Below, one piece after another: positions 10,663-22,805 of a stretch of DNA of 64,000 bases. A model generated the notes under the pieces. The model was given only the letters and a program-made list of their open reading frames with translations, was not told the DNA's origin and did no database searches. The DNA is from Chimonanthus salicifolius (taxonomy: Eukaryota; Streptophyta; Magnoliopsida; Laurales; Calycanthaceae), in the NCBI GenBank assembly GCA_013350335.1, contig CM023534.1, positions 16,511,302 to 16,575,301 on the forward strand, given 5' to 3'. The position numbers and the translations under genes were made by a program. Each line of letters begins with the position of its first letter. Position 1 is the stretch's first letter.

Positions 10663-11697
10663 CTGGTAATGCCATCTACAACTAGTATTGCAATTATTTG
10701 GAAGATTTTGGCTCCATAAATTTTCCAAGCACCGTCGCACTGCATTATTAATATAAATATTACAAATAATATTGAATTAATTTTTAATTGATGAGTAAAA
10801 AAAATAGAGTTCTCTATCATATATTAACTTCCTTTGTTTAAATAAATAAAATAAACATATTTAAATAAATCTTATTTATTATATTCTGCATATAGACAAA
10901 TTATGATTTAATTTAATAAGGTTAATGAGATGATAAATAAATTAAAATTATAATTGAGTCATGAGAGATCTTAAATTTATAATTGATATATTTTTCATCA
11001 GATAAGTGGAAAAAAAAATAAGTTCAATATCTCTTATTATAAAAAAAATCAGTGGTCCCGTGAATTCTTTAATTTTTAATTTTTTTATAACAGATAGCAC
11101 GAAATAATTGCTTGTAGAAAATTATTTTTGACTAATTTTTGTTATAGATTATTGATGTTCATTTAAGAAAATATATATAAAGAAACCTTAGAAATGTTAA
11201 AATGATACTAGCAAGTAAAAATTTTGATTTAGAAAATTTTAACTAAAGTTGTAGCCTATTTCACAAATTTGGAAACATTTTACTTTTTGAGGTTGCTATG
11301 ACTAAAAATTTGGCAAAAATAAGAAGACCAAAATATTGCTATCAATTGAAAAATAACTTTAAGCAAGGTTTTTTTTTTTTACTTCACCATATTCAAGAAG
11401 GTATTCTCAATTAATAATGTATAAAAAATCATCTGATTTCTTTTTCTATTTATTTACAATGGACGGTTAGAATTAAACCATTCAAGCACTCCGTTTTATT
11501 CTATAAATCTAATAGTTATTTAAGTTAAATAAAGATGATTTTTAATAAATGAATAATTTACTTCACTTGAGGGCTAAAAGGTAAAGGACAATAATTGGAA
11601 AATTATTTGAGATTTTCGTTCTAAGAGGGTAACTAATTCTAAATATAAAAAGATATAGAATTTTTTGAGAGTATAAAAATATGCAAAGTAAAAAATA
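10663..11697. other. AT-rich intergenic stretch
   Basis: No coding or repeat structure recognised beyond simple A/T runs. Confidence 0.5.
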
Positions 11698-11699
11698 TA

Positions 11700-11879
11700 C
11701 TCCCTCCGTCCCATTTTAATTGTCTCATTTGAAAATTTGTATTTTTTAAGAAACTCTCTATTTAAAGCTAGCATTCTATGTGATCTCATCCATTTTCAAC
11801 ACATTTTATACTAAATGAGACAACTATTTTGGGACAGTTTCAAAATCCATATAGGACAACTAATTTGGGACAGAGGGAG
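11700..11879. mobile_element. Stowaway-type MITE, complete, 180 bp
   Basis: The terminal inverted repeats CTCCCTCCGTCCCA and TGGGACAGAGGGAG are the Stowaway (Tc1/mariner) signature. A TA dinucleotide flanks both sides (11698-11699 and 11880-11881). It has no coding capacity. Confidence 0.93.
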
Positions 11880-12530
11880 TATATTTTAATCTAAAATTTT
11901 GAAAAAAAAATTATATGTTTATATGCCCTAAGTCTCAGCTCGTTTTTATTGGCCGCAGGGTATTGTAATTCCCAGCAGTCCCACGTTTGAGTGCAAGTGC
12001 AAGTGCAAGTGGATCTTCACGTTTGAGTGTGGGAAGTTTACCAAATATTTTTGATATTTTTATTTTTATTATAAAAATATTGATAAAATAATTTTTTGAC
12101 GTTAAAAATCTGAGTTTATCGTATCTACTGTTTTGAGCGGTAGATTCACATTAAAAACACTTTTTTATTAAAAGAAATGGTAAATTCTCAATTAAATCGC
12201 TAGATTTTATCGTTAAATTTCTATTAAAAATGCATTAGACTAAATATACATTTTTTATTTATGAAATATCATTTATGTTTTCAAAATCAGGCCACATTAT
12301 TTATTTTTTGCATTATTTTTATTATTTTTTAAATAATATATTTTCTACAAAATTTTTCTTTTAAATTTTCAATAAAAGTTCAAGAATTTAAAAATATTTC
12401 ATTATTAACTATTGCAGTTAATATCCCACGGACAAGATTTGTTACTGGGACTCCAGTGCCCACGTGTATCGTGCAACTCTGCTGCCTGTGAAGTAGAAAG
12501 GGACCAATACATGCCTCAATTGAATGAGTG
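11880..12530. repeat. Flank duplicated at 23083-23230
   Basis: The blocks CACGTTTGAGTGTGGGAAG (about 12018) and GGGACTCCAGTGCCCACGTG through CTGCCTGTGA (about 12446-12490) match CGTTTGAGTGCGGGGAG and GGGACTCCAATGCGAATGTG at 23130-23215. About 390 bp of AT-rich sequence lies between the blocks here and is absent in the other copy. Together with the MITE this forms an old local duplication. Confidence 0.7.
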
Positions 12531-13131
12531 AGAAGTATGATGATTCTCACCACATGACAATTGCAACTTCTCATTGCAACTTTCAAGTAACCAAGCATGC
12601 CATTAATGAATGTGTCACACCATCCATGCTCTTTGATGGAAAATCTTACACGTGGTGCAGTTGTGGGTCGGCATAAGTTACCATTACAAGTGCAGCAAAC
12701 CATGTGCACCGACGCACGGACTAGTCAATAGTCATGTTCTCTTCTTCTCCTACATACTTGGATGGCTATACTTGGATGGCAATCACTTTGATATGCATTA
12801 TGAGAAGAGGAGAGGAACATTATCATCATTGTTAAATATTAAAATATTTTATTTGAAGTCTATTTTTTATTTATTTTTCTTCATTTACCTTTTATGTCCA
12901 CCTCTTTTTCTTGAACCAGCAAATTACAACCTTTCAGCTATTGTAATGGTTTATCTTCAATCCTTGTTGTACTTGTCGTCTTCATATTCAAATGCCAAAA
13001 TCAGAGAATAATAGCTCAATGTCTTAAAAATTGAATCGAGTCATATGGTTAGACTTAATTGGACTTGAACCGGTCTCTAAGGTGGTTCACTTATTAATAC
13101 ACTCCATTTTGTAAAAAAAAAAAATATGATT
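12531..13131. other. Intergenic, no gene recognised
   Basis: One open frame of 119 codons (12652-13011) shows no known domain and is AT-rich and low in complexity; I do not call it a gene. Confidence 0.45.
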
Positions 13132-13133
13132 TA

Positions 13134-13254
13134 CATTCCCTACATTCCATTTTAATTGTCTCGTTTAAAATATTTGTATTTTTTAAGAAACTCTCTATAT
13201 AAAACTAGCACTCTATGTAATTTCATATATTTTCAATACACTTTATACTACTCC
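13134..13254. mobile_element. Second Stowaway-type MITE, left part
   Basis: Homologous to the first 120 bp of the MITE at 11700, including TTTTTAAGAAACTCTCTAT. It is cut at 13254 by a 9.75-kb insertion and resumes at 23006. The left terminal repeat is mutated (CATTCCCTACATTCCA). Confidence 0.85.
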
Positions 13255-13516
13255 TGTTAGGCAGTGGTTCAATTCCATCTAAGATTAGGATGGTGTATGG
13301 GCCCACATGGGCTGCATATAGAGAAAATCTTTTTAAGATTGCACACGACAATACAGAGAAAAACTAGGAATCATTGAGACTCCTAATGAAGAAAGGCAAG
13401 GACAACTTTGTTGTAAAGATTTACATGAGGTGGAAATCTAATGCAATTGGAATGTAACTCTCAACGTGGCAAGATGTATTGCTATAATTCGAATGGGACT
13501 TCATATTGGGAACAAA

Positions 13517-16500
13517 TGTAATATCCTGCCCCAGTTTAGGCGTGTGTTAGCTTAATAATTCTTATTTAATCGGTTAATCTCAGAGATTACGGTTAGGGCT
13601 TTGAGGAAAGCCCAAGTGTGGCCCAATCCGAGCTCGTGAGCTCAGTGATCCAGCTCGTTCGGCTGGAGGGGCATTTTGGTAATTTTACAGGTTGTTGTGT
13701 TTATTTTATAAATTATGTTATTATGTGATTATATTTGGTTGATAATGTTCTCCTTAATAAAGGATTTGCATTTCTGATTTTAAAATGAATTTATTTTCAG
13801 AAAATGGTATTTAAAATCCGCCTGTCAAAACCCCGAAAGGGAGTATTAATTATTTTAAAAGGTTTTGGAAATGAAATAAATTTTGAAACTAGTATTTTGT
13901 AGTAGAACATTTTAAGTATGGTCTAGTTATTTCATTTCACCCCAAAATGAGATTTCTAAATTGATTATTTTAACATTTGTTTATTTAAGTAAATATTGGT
14001 AAATTATGGTTTTTATTTAAATCAATAGTTTTTATTAAGAGATAAATTCCAAAATTTTTATGGTGATTAAGATTTTCAAAACCCAGCCTATCTATAAGAT
14101 TGGATCAAGTTTTTGAGTTTTTAAAATAATACTTTCAGTTTAAAAATCGATTTTTATTAAAACCAGTGACTAAAATGCAAAACCAGAACCGTTGGAGGGC
14201 TGATCTGCAACCAAACAGAAAACCTGCCGGTTTACTGTTGCAAGTGTAAGCAGACGTTGTATGCGGCTGCATGCAGTGGCTGCCCGGCCCAGTTTTTCCG
14301 GCCAATTTTCTATAAATTGGCCATCGGTTCAGCCTGATCAACTCCCATTTCACTATCTCTCTCAGTCTCCCTCTCAGTTGCTTGAAATCAGCCAGACTCA
14401 GCCAATCCTTAGCCTCTGTTCTTACCAGTTTTCTGTCACCATAAGCTTGGAAGGGAAAAGTTTTCAAAAATCCGAATTTCAGCCCAGGAACCTCAGTGAA
14501 GGTATCATTTGCATTCCTCTTTCAATTTCAACCAGTTTAGAATCAAGAAAATCGGATTTTGGCCCTGATTTGATTGAAAAAAACCAGTTTTAAATCTAAG
14601 GAAAAACCATGGGTTTCATGTACCCATGAGGATTTACTGTTAAAATCTGTTGGTCCAGTGAGCTTCAAGGCTCCAAACCAGTCCCTATGGAAAGAGGACT
14701 CCCAGAGGAGTCCATCAGACCGGCTGGATGTGAAAATCGAGTCCGGGAAGCCCTCTGTTTCCGGATTCGTATTTCACTGTCAGACTGCCGTCACTGTCTG
14801 CTAGTGCAGACAGTGGAGGAAGACGACTCTCGGACGGTTCGAACTTCGGACGGTCTGAGAGCTAACCCTCAGACGTTCCGAGCTTCACCCGAAGCCCAGT
14901 TACATCCGAGGCAAGCCAGACCCCTTCGGACGAACCGAGCCGAGGTCGGAATGACCAAACCCACTCGGACGTTTCGAACCCAGACTTCGGATGTTCCGAG
15001 GACCCAGACCCACCGAGACTTGTTTTCGGATTTTAAACAGTTCGAAAGGACTTCGGATGACCCGAGACCCGATCTTCGGACGATCCGAAGTCAGACTCAT
15101 GTTCCGAGGTCAATGACTAGATTAGGTGTGGTTCGGATGATCCGAAGCCACTGTACCTGGTTCCGAGGGACCCAGTTTTTAAGTGTTAAAATATTATTTG
15201 ATTGTCTTTTGTTTGATTAATGATGTGATTTGATGTTAATTAATACTCCCTTGTTAATTAAAATTGTACTAACCCCTTTTCTCTTATTACTTATAGTATA
15301 GATACTATTGTATTTACTTCCAGGCCGACCCTATTGGTCTGGCACTGAGTGATTCACTTCCAGGCCGACGCTATATAGTCGGGCACTGAGTGACCTCGAG
15401 GCCTAACTCAAAATGTCAGATCTGGTCCTATCTAGAAGACAACCGAGAAGTGATCTGAGGATCTAGACCTAACTCAATAAGTCAATCTGGTCAATGCCTA
15501 GAAGACAATATGAGTTTTGGACTGAGCCCCTTTTTATCTATTATTATATTGTGGATTATGATAATCTAAAAAGGATAGAAACCAAGTAAGAGACTCAATT
15601 CCATGAACCCTGAATATTTTTGAGAAAACGTATGGTTTCCAAATACTGCTTGTGTGTATGTATTTGTTATGTATATTCATTATGCACTTGTGTGTTGTTT
15701 GAACAGAAACCGCGTAACCACACAATTATGGTGAGGGAACTTAACTCTGCAGGATATGTAAACAGGTTTTATTATAAGATGAGTATTGAGCAATGAATGG
15801 TTTCAGATTTGATGAACCCACTCATGTGCCTAGACATGATGCACTATGGTAAGAGTGCTGATGGTGATTGTGATATTATGATGTTGATCATATGAGTATG
15901 TAAGACTGCTTCAATGTACCTGGGATTGAACCAATATCGGCCATATGGGAGATGGTTTATGTCTACTGGACCATAGGCGGACCATGATGTCGTTAGTTGC
16001 TGACTTGAGGGTGTCAGTATCGACTAAGTTAGAGCCGGAGATGTACTTGTAATGATGTATTTTGACCGTGTGGGGACTTAATACTGGTCTCAACGTAGTC
16101 GGCAGGCGTTACGTTTGATGATAGCAGTAAATTGATGATGTTGATGCTTTACATGAGATTATGCTTATTGTTATCAAGCATGTGATATTGAACTGTTGCT
16201 AACCTATTATTTTACTTAAACTGCATTGTTATATCCTTCACTAGGCTAGTTAGCTCATACCACTCACCTTTTAGGCGATGAACCCGAGGAGGAGGACCCT
16301 CTCTTTTAGGCTTAGGATTGATAAGCTGCGACGGTGGTTTGGGATTCCCCTGAAGGAGAATACCCTTATTTTGTGTTTTCTGGTTCTTGGAACCTTTAGC
16401 TTTTGTAAAGTACCGGTTGTGGTACTTAGTTTTTTTGTAAACTTTATGTTTTGAGAGTACGACGTTGCTGTAGTCATTTTGTTATGACCTTGAATGATGA

Positions 16501-16725
16501 ATCAATGGATGAATTTTGTTTGATCATGTTATGTGTTGACGTTATTGTTATATCTATTCTTGAGGGGTAGACTTATGGTATGTATTTGAGTCCACATGTT
16601 GGGATCATGTGTGACCCTTGGGCCTAACTGCTGACCCGGCCTAATTCGTATGTTGTGTTAGTTTCTCTTAAAAAAAAAAAAAATCAGTCGCGTTCCGGGC
16701 CCACCCTTCCGGTCGGGGCGTGACA
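13517..16725 (+). mobile_element. Solo LTR of a long-LTR element, 3,209 bp
   Basis: Starts TGTAATATCCTG, ends GGGGCGTGACA, and is flanked by a perfect TSD ACAAA (13512-13516 and 16726-16730). It is homologous along its whole length to 39779-42870 (TSD CTACA). No primer site, coding region or second copy lies beside it, so each is a solo LTR left by LTR-LTR recombination. The TGTAA...TGACA ends and the size fit a Gypsy chromovirus-like family. A cluster of short palindromes lies at 14818-15155. Confidence 0.88.
14818..15155. repeat. Cluster of imperfect palindromes (TTCGGACGNTCCGAA type)
   Basis: About ten copies of an inverted-repeat motif with consensus (C/T)TCGGA(C/T)G(A/T)TCCGA(A/G) occur in 340 bp, for example TTCGGACGATCCGAAG, TTCGGATGATCCGAAG and TTCGGATGTTCCGAGG. 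The spacing is irregular. The equivalent part of the second solo LTR (41055-41425) has a similar cluster. Confidence 0.8.
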
Positions 16726-17245
16726 ACAAATCTAAGTAATAAATACACTAGAAAGGTCTCAGAGGAAGCTGCCTTGTGGCCGTGGGCCTTCGTGGCCACC
16801 ATGAGAGAAGCCTCAACATAGAGGGGTGTTGACTACACGTCAACACATGGGTTCATGGTGCTGCTATATACCATGGAAGGAGACGCAACCTCACGTTCGT
16901 GAAGCACGTCGGGATGTACTCGTAAAACATAGGAAGCGTAGAGGGAGCAACACAAAAGTTGGGTTCGTTATTCTAGGTATAAGAGAGATTCACATCAACT
17001 GAGACGTGACGTCGGTGTGTTGTATACATGGGTGTACAAGGGGCTCGGGACTTTGGGTTTAGGCTTTAGACTCAAGGGAGTCATTATTTACATGTATCTT
17101 TCTTTTTTATATAGTGAATATTCTGTCGCTCTGTGAATGTAGGCCAGGTGGACCGAACCACGTTAAAATATCGGTGTTGTTCTTGTGCTTGTTTTATTCC
17201 GTTTATTTTTTGTGTGTTTATTATTTCCGCTAATAAACACTAACA

Positions 17246-18065
17246 AGTGGAATCCAAAATGATCCAAAATGATGGCCTATATCACTTCCTAAATTCATAT
17301 AACTATTTTTAGCTTCAAATAAATTCAGAAAACATTTCAGGTCTAATAATTCAATTTCGTTGTCGTTCTTAGTAATTTGACAAAAAATCAAAGAATAATA
17401 AGATCTAACAACAAATATAATGTGCACATCAAAGAAAATAAAGAATTAATTATAACCCTCAGAAAAAATCAAATAGTTCAAAAGCTCACAAGGTATAAGT
17501 CTCCACTGGTATTCTACTGGTGATCACTTAACTCATAAATACTATTTTTTTTTACGCTAACATTAATATGGCCAGTGTAAAAGTTTCAAGTATAAATTTC
17601 ATAAAAGTTAATTGGAAAAGCATGATATAAAAAATTTCATTCACATATTAATGTTGAATAATCAATTATTTTTTTTCAAAATTTTCAAATTTTTTTTCTT
17701 TAAAATGGACTCAAAACACACAAAACTGACACAATATAACCCCTCAATACCTCAAACTTAAATTGAACATTATCCACAATGCTTCCTAATCTACATGTGC
17801 ACCTGCAAATTATAAGAAAATATCAGAAAAAATACAACTTGAGTTGAGAAATACTTGAGATGGCTCACTTTATTCAAAACCTGCAAAAGCAAATAGACAC
17901 AAAAACACAAACACAACAACAATGACTCTAGACTTACTCTCACACAAGACTACAGAGTCAAACGAATTTAAAAATCTTAGACTAGACAGACTCAACAAAA
18001 TCAAAATCTACAGATACATCGACACACCGACATACTGACAGACTGACTCGGACTCGATTGATAGA
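17246..18065. other. Unclassified AT-rich sequence within the nest
   Basis: It begins with a decayed primer site (AGTGGAATCC) after LTR A and holds no recognisable protein. It may be non-coding sequence of the Gypsy relic that follows on the minus strand. Confidence 0.4.
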
Positions 18066-18073
18066 CCTACTAA

Positions 18074-19670
18074 TCAACCCTGGTCTAATACTGGTGGCTT
18101 TTCAACATTGATGGAGAGAGACTCAAAATTTTTCTTCCTTTTACTGGTATCCAAAAATGAGGTAGATTCCAGCAGAGCATTCACTTCTGTGACCCTTTTT
18201 TCATTGAAATTAGTGCCAAAATGTGACAAACATTTCTCAAATGGGTTATCGTCGATAAAGGTCAGGAATGATTCATGGATTATACTCTCAATCATGTTTA
18301 CCTCACATAGGTCATCCGTGTCCGGAGGCTGGTGGCCACAATTAAACACATTGAGTTCTAGAGTTATGTTACCAAAAGACAATTTGAGCACTCCATCTTG
18401 CAATTAATGATTGCATTGGAGGAAGCCAAGAAGGGCCGACCCAAAATTATTGGAATTTGCCCAGTGGTGTTCATTACAGGTTGTGTATCAAGCACTATAA
18501 AGTCCACTGGGAAATAAAACTTATCAACCTTGATGAGAACATCTTCTATTACACCTCTTGGAATTTTGATTGACCTGTCGGCCAATTGAAGTGTAACAGG
18601 TGTGGGTTTCAGTTCTCCTAACCTCAATTGCTTATACACAGAGTACAACAATAAATTTACGCTCGTTCCTAAATCAAGTAAGGCTCGATCGATCGAGTGG
18701 TCACTAATGACACAAGAAATTGTGAGACTTCCAGGATCCTTGTACTTGACAAAAAAAAATTGTTGAATAATGGCGCTCACATGTTCAGCCAAAAATACTT
18801 TCTTTGGAACATTCGTCTTTCTCTTTACCATGCAGAGATCTTTCAAGAATTTTGCATAAGAAGGTATTTGTTTAATAGCGTCGATGAGAGGAATGTTTAT
18901 GCGGACTTGCTCGAACACCTCTAATACGTCTCTATGTGGTGTACCTTTCTTAATTGGAATAAATCTCTATGGGTAAGGAGCTTTTGGGACAACATCAGTC
19001 GTGACTGATTCTTTGGGTTCCTTTGCAGGCGAGCAATCAGTGCCCTTTAATGGCTCAGATTGATAATGGTTTTGGTCATCCTGCTGTCTATCTTCTAGCA
19101 CCGTTACCTGATTATCAATTGTCTTCCCTGACCTAAGAGTAATGATAGATTTAACATCTCCATGATGCACAGTGGAAGTAGTTGAAGGTCCCACTTCGAA
19201 CTTACCCTTAGGATTGAGAATGGGTTGACTGAGGAATTTGTCATTTTCCCTCTCTCCGATAGCAGTTGCAAGTTGCCTTATCTGTGTTTCAAGCTTCAGT
19301 ATAGCTTGAGAATTTGACTGCAAACCTTGCTGAGTGGACTGCATGAATTGTTGCAATGTATACTCCAGAGATGGTTTATGATGTTGTGGACCAGGTTGAT
19401 AGGACTGATTCTGGGGTGGATGGAATGGTTGGTTTTGGGTCGATGGAATGGTTGACTAGGTGAGTGAAATGTCTGACCAGGTGCTTGAAACCGATTAGGT
19501 CCCTGATTCATTGTCTGGTTCTGACTCCACGAGAAATTAGGGTGATTCCGCCAATTGGGATTATAGGTAGCAGAGAATGGACTCCCATGTTGCTTCCCAA
19601 AATTATTTAGTGCGTTAGCCTGTTCGGTTAGGCACTCTGGATTTACGTTTAGGGAAGGAGAAGTTTGTGT
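18074..19670 (-). pseudogene. Ty3/Gypsy gag-protease relic (Athila/Tat-like)
   Basis: Going down the minus strand the order is a gag zone with YNPNWRNHPNFSW (about 19570), a gag C-terminus with KLETQIRQLATAIGERE and TLRSGK (18967-19356), and a retroviral-type aspartic protease with ALLDLGTSVNLL (Asp active-site triad D-L-G-T) and IPIILGRPFLASSNAIINC (18364-18918). In a shifted frame comes the post-protease segment LSFGNITLELNVFN (18074-18403). This is the usual order of non-chromoviral Gypsy elements of the Athila/Tat group. Frameshifts and stops separate the parts. Reverse transcriptase and integrase are absent, and the gag N-terminus is replaced by unrelated GC-richer sequence at about 19680. 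Confidence 0.85.
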
Positions 19671-19679
19671 TGTGTGTCC

Positions 19680-20274
19680 TAGATTTGACAGGGACAAATC
19701 TGCAAATCTGAGAAGGACTAGGAGAGATCTGTCAAATGAAGGATCAGTAAGGCAGTGACGAACGGACGGGCTGCCATCTCTGGGGAAGGAGCCCAAACAG
19801 CGAGTTGGGAGGCATCAGAAGAGCAGCGGCGGTGCATGGGCTTCCCCATCCAGATCTGGGTTGAGATCTGAGATAGAGAGGAGAGGTGGAGCTCAACTGC
19901 ATGTAGAGGCGCGAACATCAACGAGGGATGGTAGGGGCAGCCGCAATTACTGCAGATCTGATCGACAGATTAGAGGGCTCTCTCTCTCTTGGTTGTACAA
20001 AAAAAAAGGTGCACACGGTAGCTGCGACACCAGAGGTGGCTGAAGGAGTAGTGAACGACAGCACATCTGGGCTTGCGGTTTAGATCTTGAGAAGAAAGGG
20101 GTTGTTTCAGAGGGACCGAAAAGGAGCAAAGAGTGCCCAATTTTTTGAGCAGATCGGTGAAAGGCAGCAAAGACTCACCTCAAGATAGCTGGTAGCAGGG
20201 TGACTCTCTTCCTCTCGGCGTTCAGATCTAAGAAGAGCGTTGCGGCAGAGTGGAGATCTAGGAGAAAGCAGGAA
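19680..20274. other. GC-richer non-coding sequence of unknown origin
   Basis: Contains many AGATCTG words and short open frames without domains. It resembles, in composition only, the untranslated leader at 2020-2700. It continues after the TRIM to about 21800 and was presumably one block before the TRIM inserted. Confidence 0.4.
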
Positions 20275-20279
20275 GGGGT

Positions 20280-20860
20280 TGTAACGACCAGACCTGAACA
20301 CAAAGCTTAGGGTCCAACTTAGTAAAAAATTATCCGCTTTGGGCCTCGCACACAAGTGACCCCGCACAGTTTTTGTTCTTGGGTCCGGGCCCACATGGCC
20401 TGGCCCAAAATGTGTCTTACGAGTTTGTGGTGGGTTGGCCTCTTATACAGCCCATTCCACTCTCCTCTTTAACCGATGTGGGACTCCTTACATCGGTTGG
20501 GTAGGGTATCACAATCACTCCCCCTAAGGCTCGAGCAGCACCTACTCGACCCGACCCAGTTCCACAACACCAGGGAAGGAGGAAGGCTCACACAGTCCGA
20601 GTGTTGAACTGAGGCTTTGATACCATTTGTAACAACCCGACCCGAACACAAAGCTTAGGGTCCAACTCAGTAAGAAATAGTCCGCTTTGGGCCTCGCATA
20701 CAAGCGAGCCAGATAGTTTTTTTTCTTGGGCCCGGGCCCACAGGGCCCTGCCCAAAACGCTTCTTACAAGTTTATGGTGGGCTGGCCTCTTATACACCCC
20801 ATTCCACTCTCCTCCTTAGCCCATGTGAGACTCCCCACATCAGTTGGGCAGGGCATCACA
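20280..20860 (-). mobile_element. Complete TRIM retrotransposon, 581 bp
   Basis: Two LTRs (20280-20513, 234 bp, and 20628-20860, 233 bp) flank a 114-bp interior. On the minus strand the LTR begins TGTGAT and ends GTTACA. TGGTATCAAAGC (complement of 20614-20625) is the initiator-Met primer site, and TTAGGGGGAG lies before the 3' LTR as polypurine tract. Flanks GGGGT (20275-20279) and GGGGC (20861-20865) form a TSD with one mismatch. It has no coding capacity, as expected for terminal-repeat retrotransposons in miniature. Related solo LTRs lie at 28431 and 28745. Confidence 0.9.
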
Positions 20861-20865
20861 GGGGC

Positions 20866-21869
20866 TCTCTCGGCTCCAATCACAGATGAACAAAGGCAGC
20901 AGCAGCGGTGGTTTATGTAGATAGGTAAGGATCTACGGTGGCGCAAAGGCCACAGCCCATAGCAGCAAGCTGAGAACACAGCTACATCGTAGTTCAGCGA
21001 GCCGGATCTAAGTGTAGTAACAACATGCGGTGGATCTACAGCAAGAGGAATCGATTATGAGACCTGAAAGGGAGAGGAGCACCAAGGAAGATGCCAAAGC
21101 AGAGGCGAGATTTAGAGGACAACAGAAGGTGCAGGAGGCGGCGCCGCCGGCAACGCCGGACTAGAGGAGAGAAATGAGAGAGGCTGCGGCATGAACCAAT
21201 TGGGTTCCACTCGTTTTTAGGGTTAAAAACAAGTGGACTCAAAAACCGAGGAAAATAAATAATCAGTGGTTTGAAGGACCACCACTTGAGGTGCACTCGC
21301 GAGATCACAGTTTGGGGTGCACCCGAGGGACTACAAATTTGGGTAGTCCCGCAGGACTACTGTACTGCCTGTTTGGTGATCCGCAGGTCAAAAGTTCCTG
21401 GTGACCCCGCAGGACAACAAATTCAGACACTCTTTTAGCAGGAAAAAATCAATGGTCAGAATTGTCTTGCAATTTCTGGAGTCATTGGGACATGGAATTG
21501 AGATCCGTCTTCGCCTGTGTGATCGTAACGAAGAGATCTACGCGGTGACAGGTGTGGATTTTGAAAAGGAGAGAAATTATTTGTTTTGAAAGAGTTGGGG
21601 AGTGGTTGACGGCGGTGTGTGGAGATGGCATCTTAGCCATATGCGTAGAGAGGCAAGGGTGATGCAGGAACACATTAGTGTGTGAAGGAACACACTATGA
21701 AGGAAACAAAGACTCGCGTTCGTGAAGCACGTTAGGATGTGCTCGTAGAACGTAGGAAGAGGAGTTGCAGATGCAACATAGGGTCTTGGACGATCGAGAT
21801 CGAGGTGGACCCCAGTTGGGCTATACAGTCTTTCTCAAGACTAGTGGATCATCCTAAGGTATAGGATGC
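20866..21869. other. Unclassified sequence within the nest, no gene
   Basis: Continuation of the GC-richer block interrupted by the TRIM, passing at about 21700-21870 into Copia-like untranslated sequence. Open frames are short and without domains. Confidence 0.4.
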
Positions 21870-22003
21870 ACGCATTTCACACGGAGATGCAGATGGATTG
21901 CAGCTGCAAGTGGAACATGGCCGTGAGCGGCCAATGTGCATAGAGTTGCAGTGGAAGTCAGTTTGTATTTGGAGGTTTGGTGAATTATCACCAAGGTGGA
22001 GAT
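21870..22003 (+). other. Copia 3' untranslated region and polypurine tract
   Basis: Matches 38935-39000 around GATGCA..GGATTGCAGCTGCA(A/G)GTGGA, the end of the Copia relic there. It ends with AAGGTGGAGAT just before LTR B. Confidence 0.6.
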
Positions 22004-22489
22004 TGTTGACGTGTGGCTCAAATTTGGACTTGGGCAGGTCTTCAATCGGCAATTGTTGAGCTGAAGCAGTTGTTATTGGTGGGACTCTCCAAAAGGGGCT
22101 ATCCAATACGACAACAATAAGAATAGCAATAGCTATTCTTGTGGGACACTGCAGTTTCTAAATGGAATGTAAGGGACTCTCAATATATAATTTGGATGTG
22201 GGTTTCAGAGAGCCTCGCCGTTTTGGCCAAGTGCCTTCCGAGGCCATAAGGGGCCTCTTGCAGTAGAGAGGTGTAGTGAGAGAGAGAGAGAGAGGGAAGA
22301 TACCCTGAGAGATCTTAGGTTCTAAATGTTGTATCTATGTGTTCTTTCTCTACAATAAAGCCTACACTCTCCCGTGGACGTAGGCCTGAGGTTGGCCGAA
22401 CCACGTATATCCTATGTTCTCTGTATTTTCTGATTGTGTGTGATTGATCTGTGAATTTTGTATGTGGGTTTTGAGTCTAATCCCTAATA
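22004..22489 (+). repeat. Copia LTR B, 486 bp
   Basis: Starts TGTTGACGTGTGGCTC and ends CCCTAATA (mutated CTAACA). GTGGGGACCAG follows as a decayed primer site. It contains CGTGGACGTAGGCC, shared with the other Copia LTRs in this window, and a (GA)n run at about 22275-22296. A partial inverted copy is at 22806-23005. Confidence 0.75.
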
Positions 22490-22734
22490 GTGGGGACCAG
22501 GATCTCGTGGGTGAACGGATTAAAAGCACAGTGAGAGGCTTCTGCTTGGTGTTGCTGGTTAGAGAGGTGTTCGGATAGATAGGAAGTCAATGTTGCAGAG
22601 GTATTTCATATAGCAGCTAGAGGTGGTTGCAAAATGTGAATGAGGAAAGAACTGCAGCTCCAGGTGGAGCCAGGTGAAGCAAGGCCGAGAGTGGCTAGTG
22701 TCCAAATAGTGGAATTTTTCGCCGAGGTGAAGTT

Positions 22735-22805
22735 TGTTAGGCAGTGGCTCAATTCCACCTAAGATTATGATGGCATATGGGCCCACATGGGTTGCATATA
22801 GAGAA
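22735..22805 (+). repeat. Truncated second copy of LTR A
   Basis: TGTTAGGCAGTGGCTC and the next 55 bp match 13255-13325. Identity stops after CATATAGAGAAAA, where an inverted LTR B fragment begins. The purine-rich CGAGGTGAAG precedes it, so it was the 3' LTR of element A. Confidence 0.8.

Larger units (their letters stand above)
13255..17245 (+). repeat. Copia LTR A (about 777 bp), split by a solo LTR
   Basis: LTR A runs 13255-13516 and 16731-17245, starting TGTTAGGCAGTGGTTC and ending CACTAACA. AGTGGAATCC follows, a decayed initiator-Met primer site. Its second half shares long blocks with the LTRs at 2853-3663 (minus) and 37100-37335. Confidence 0.8.

Noticed and set aside
14135..15220. 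Several 70-177-codon frames inside the solo LTR
   Set aside because: They fall in LTR sequence; the Arg/Thr-rich 177-codon frame is the translation of the palindrome cluster.
13517..16725. A complete non-autonomous element rather than a solo LTR
   Set aside because: No repeated termini, primer site or purine tract found inside; the collinear second copy has the same outer borders.
19718..21308. Many short frames on both strands between gag and LTR B
   Set aside because: No domain; several lie in the TRIM LTRs.
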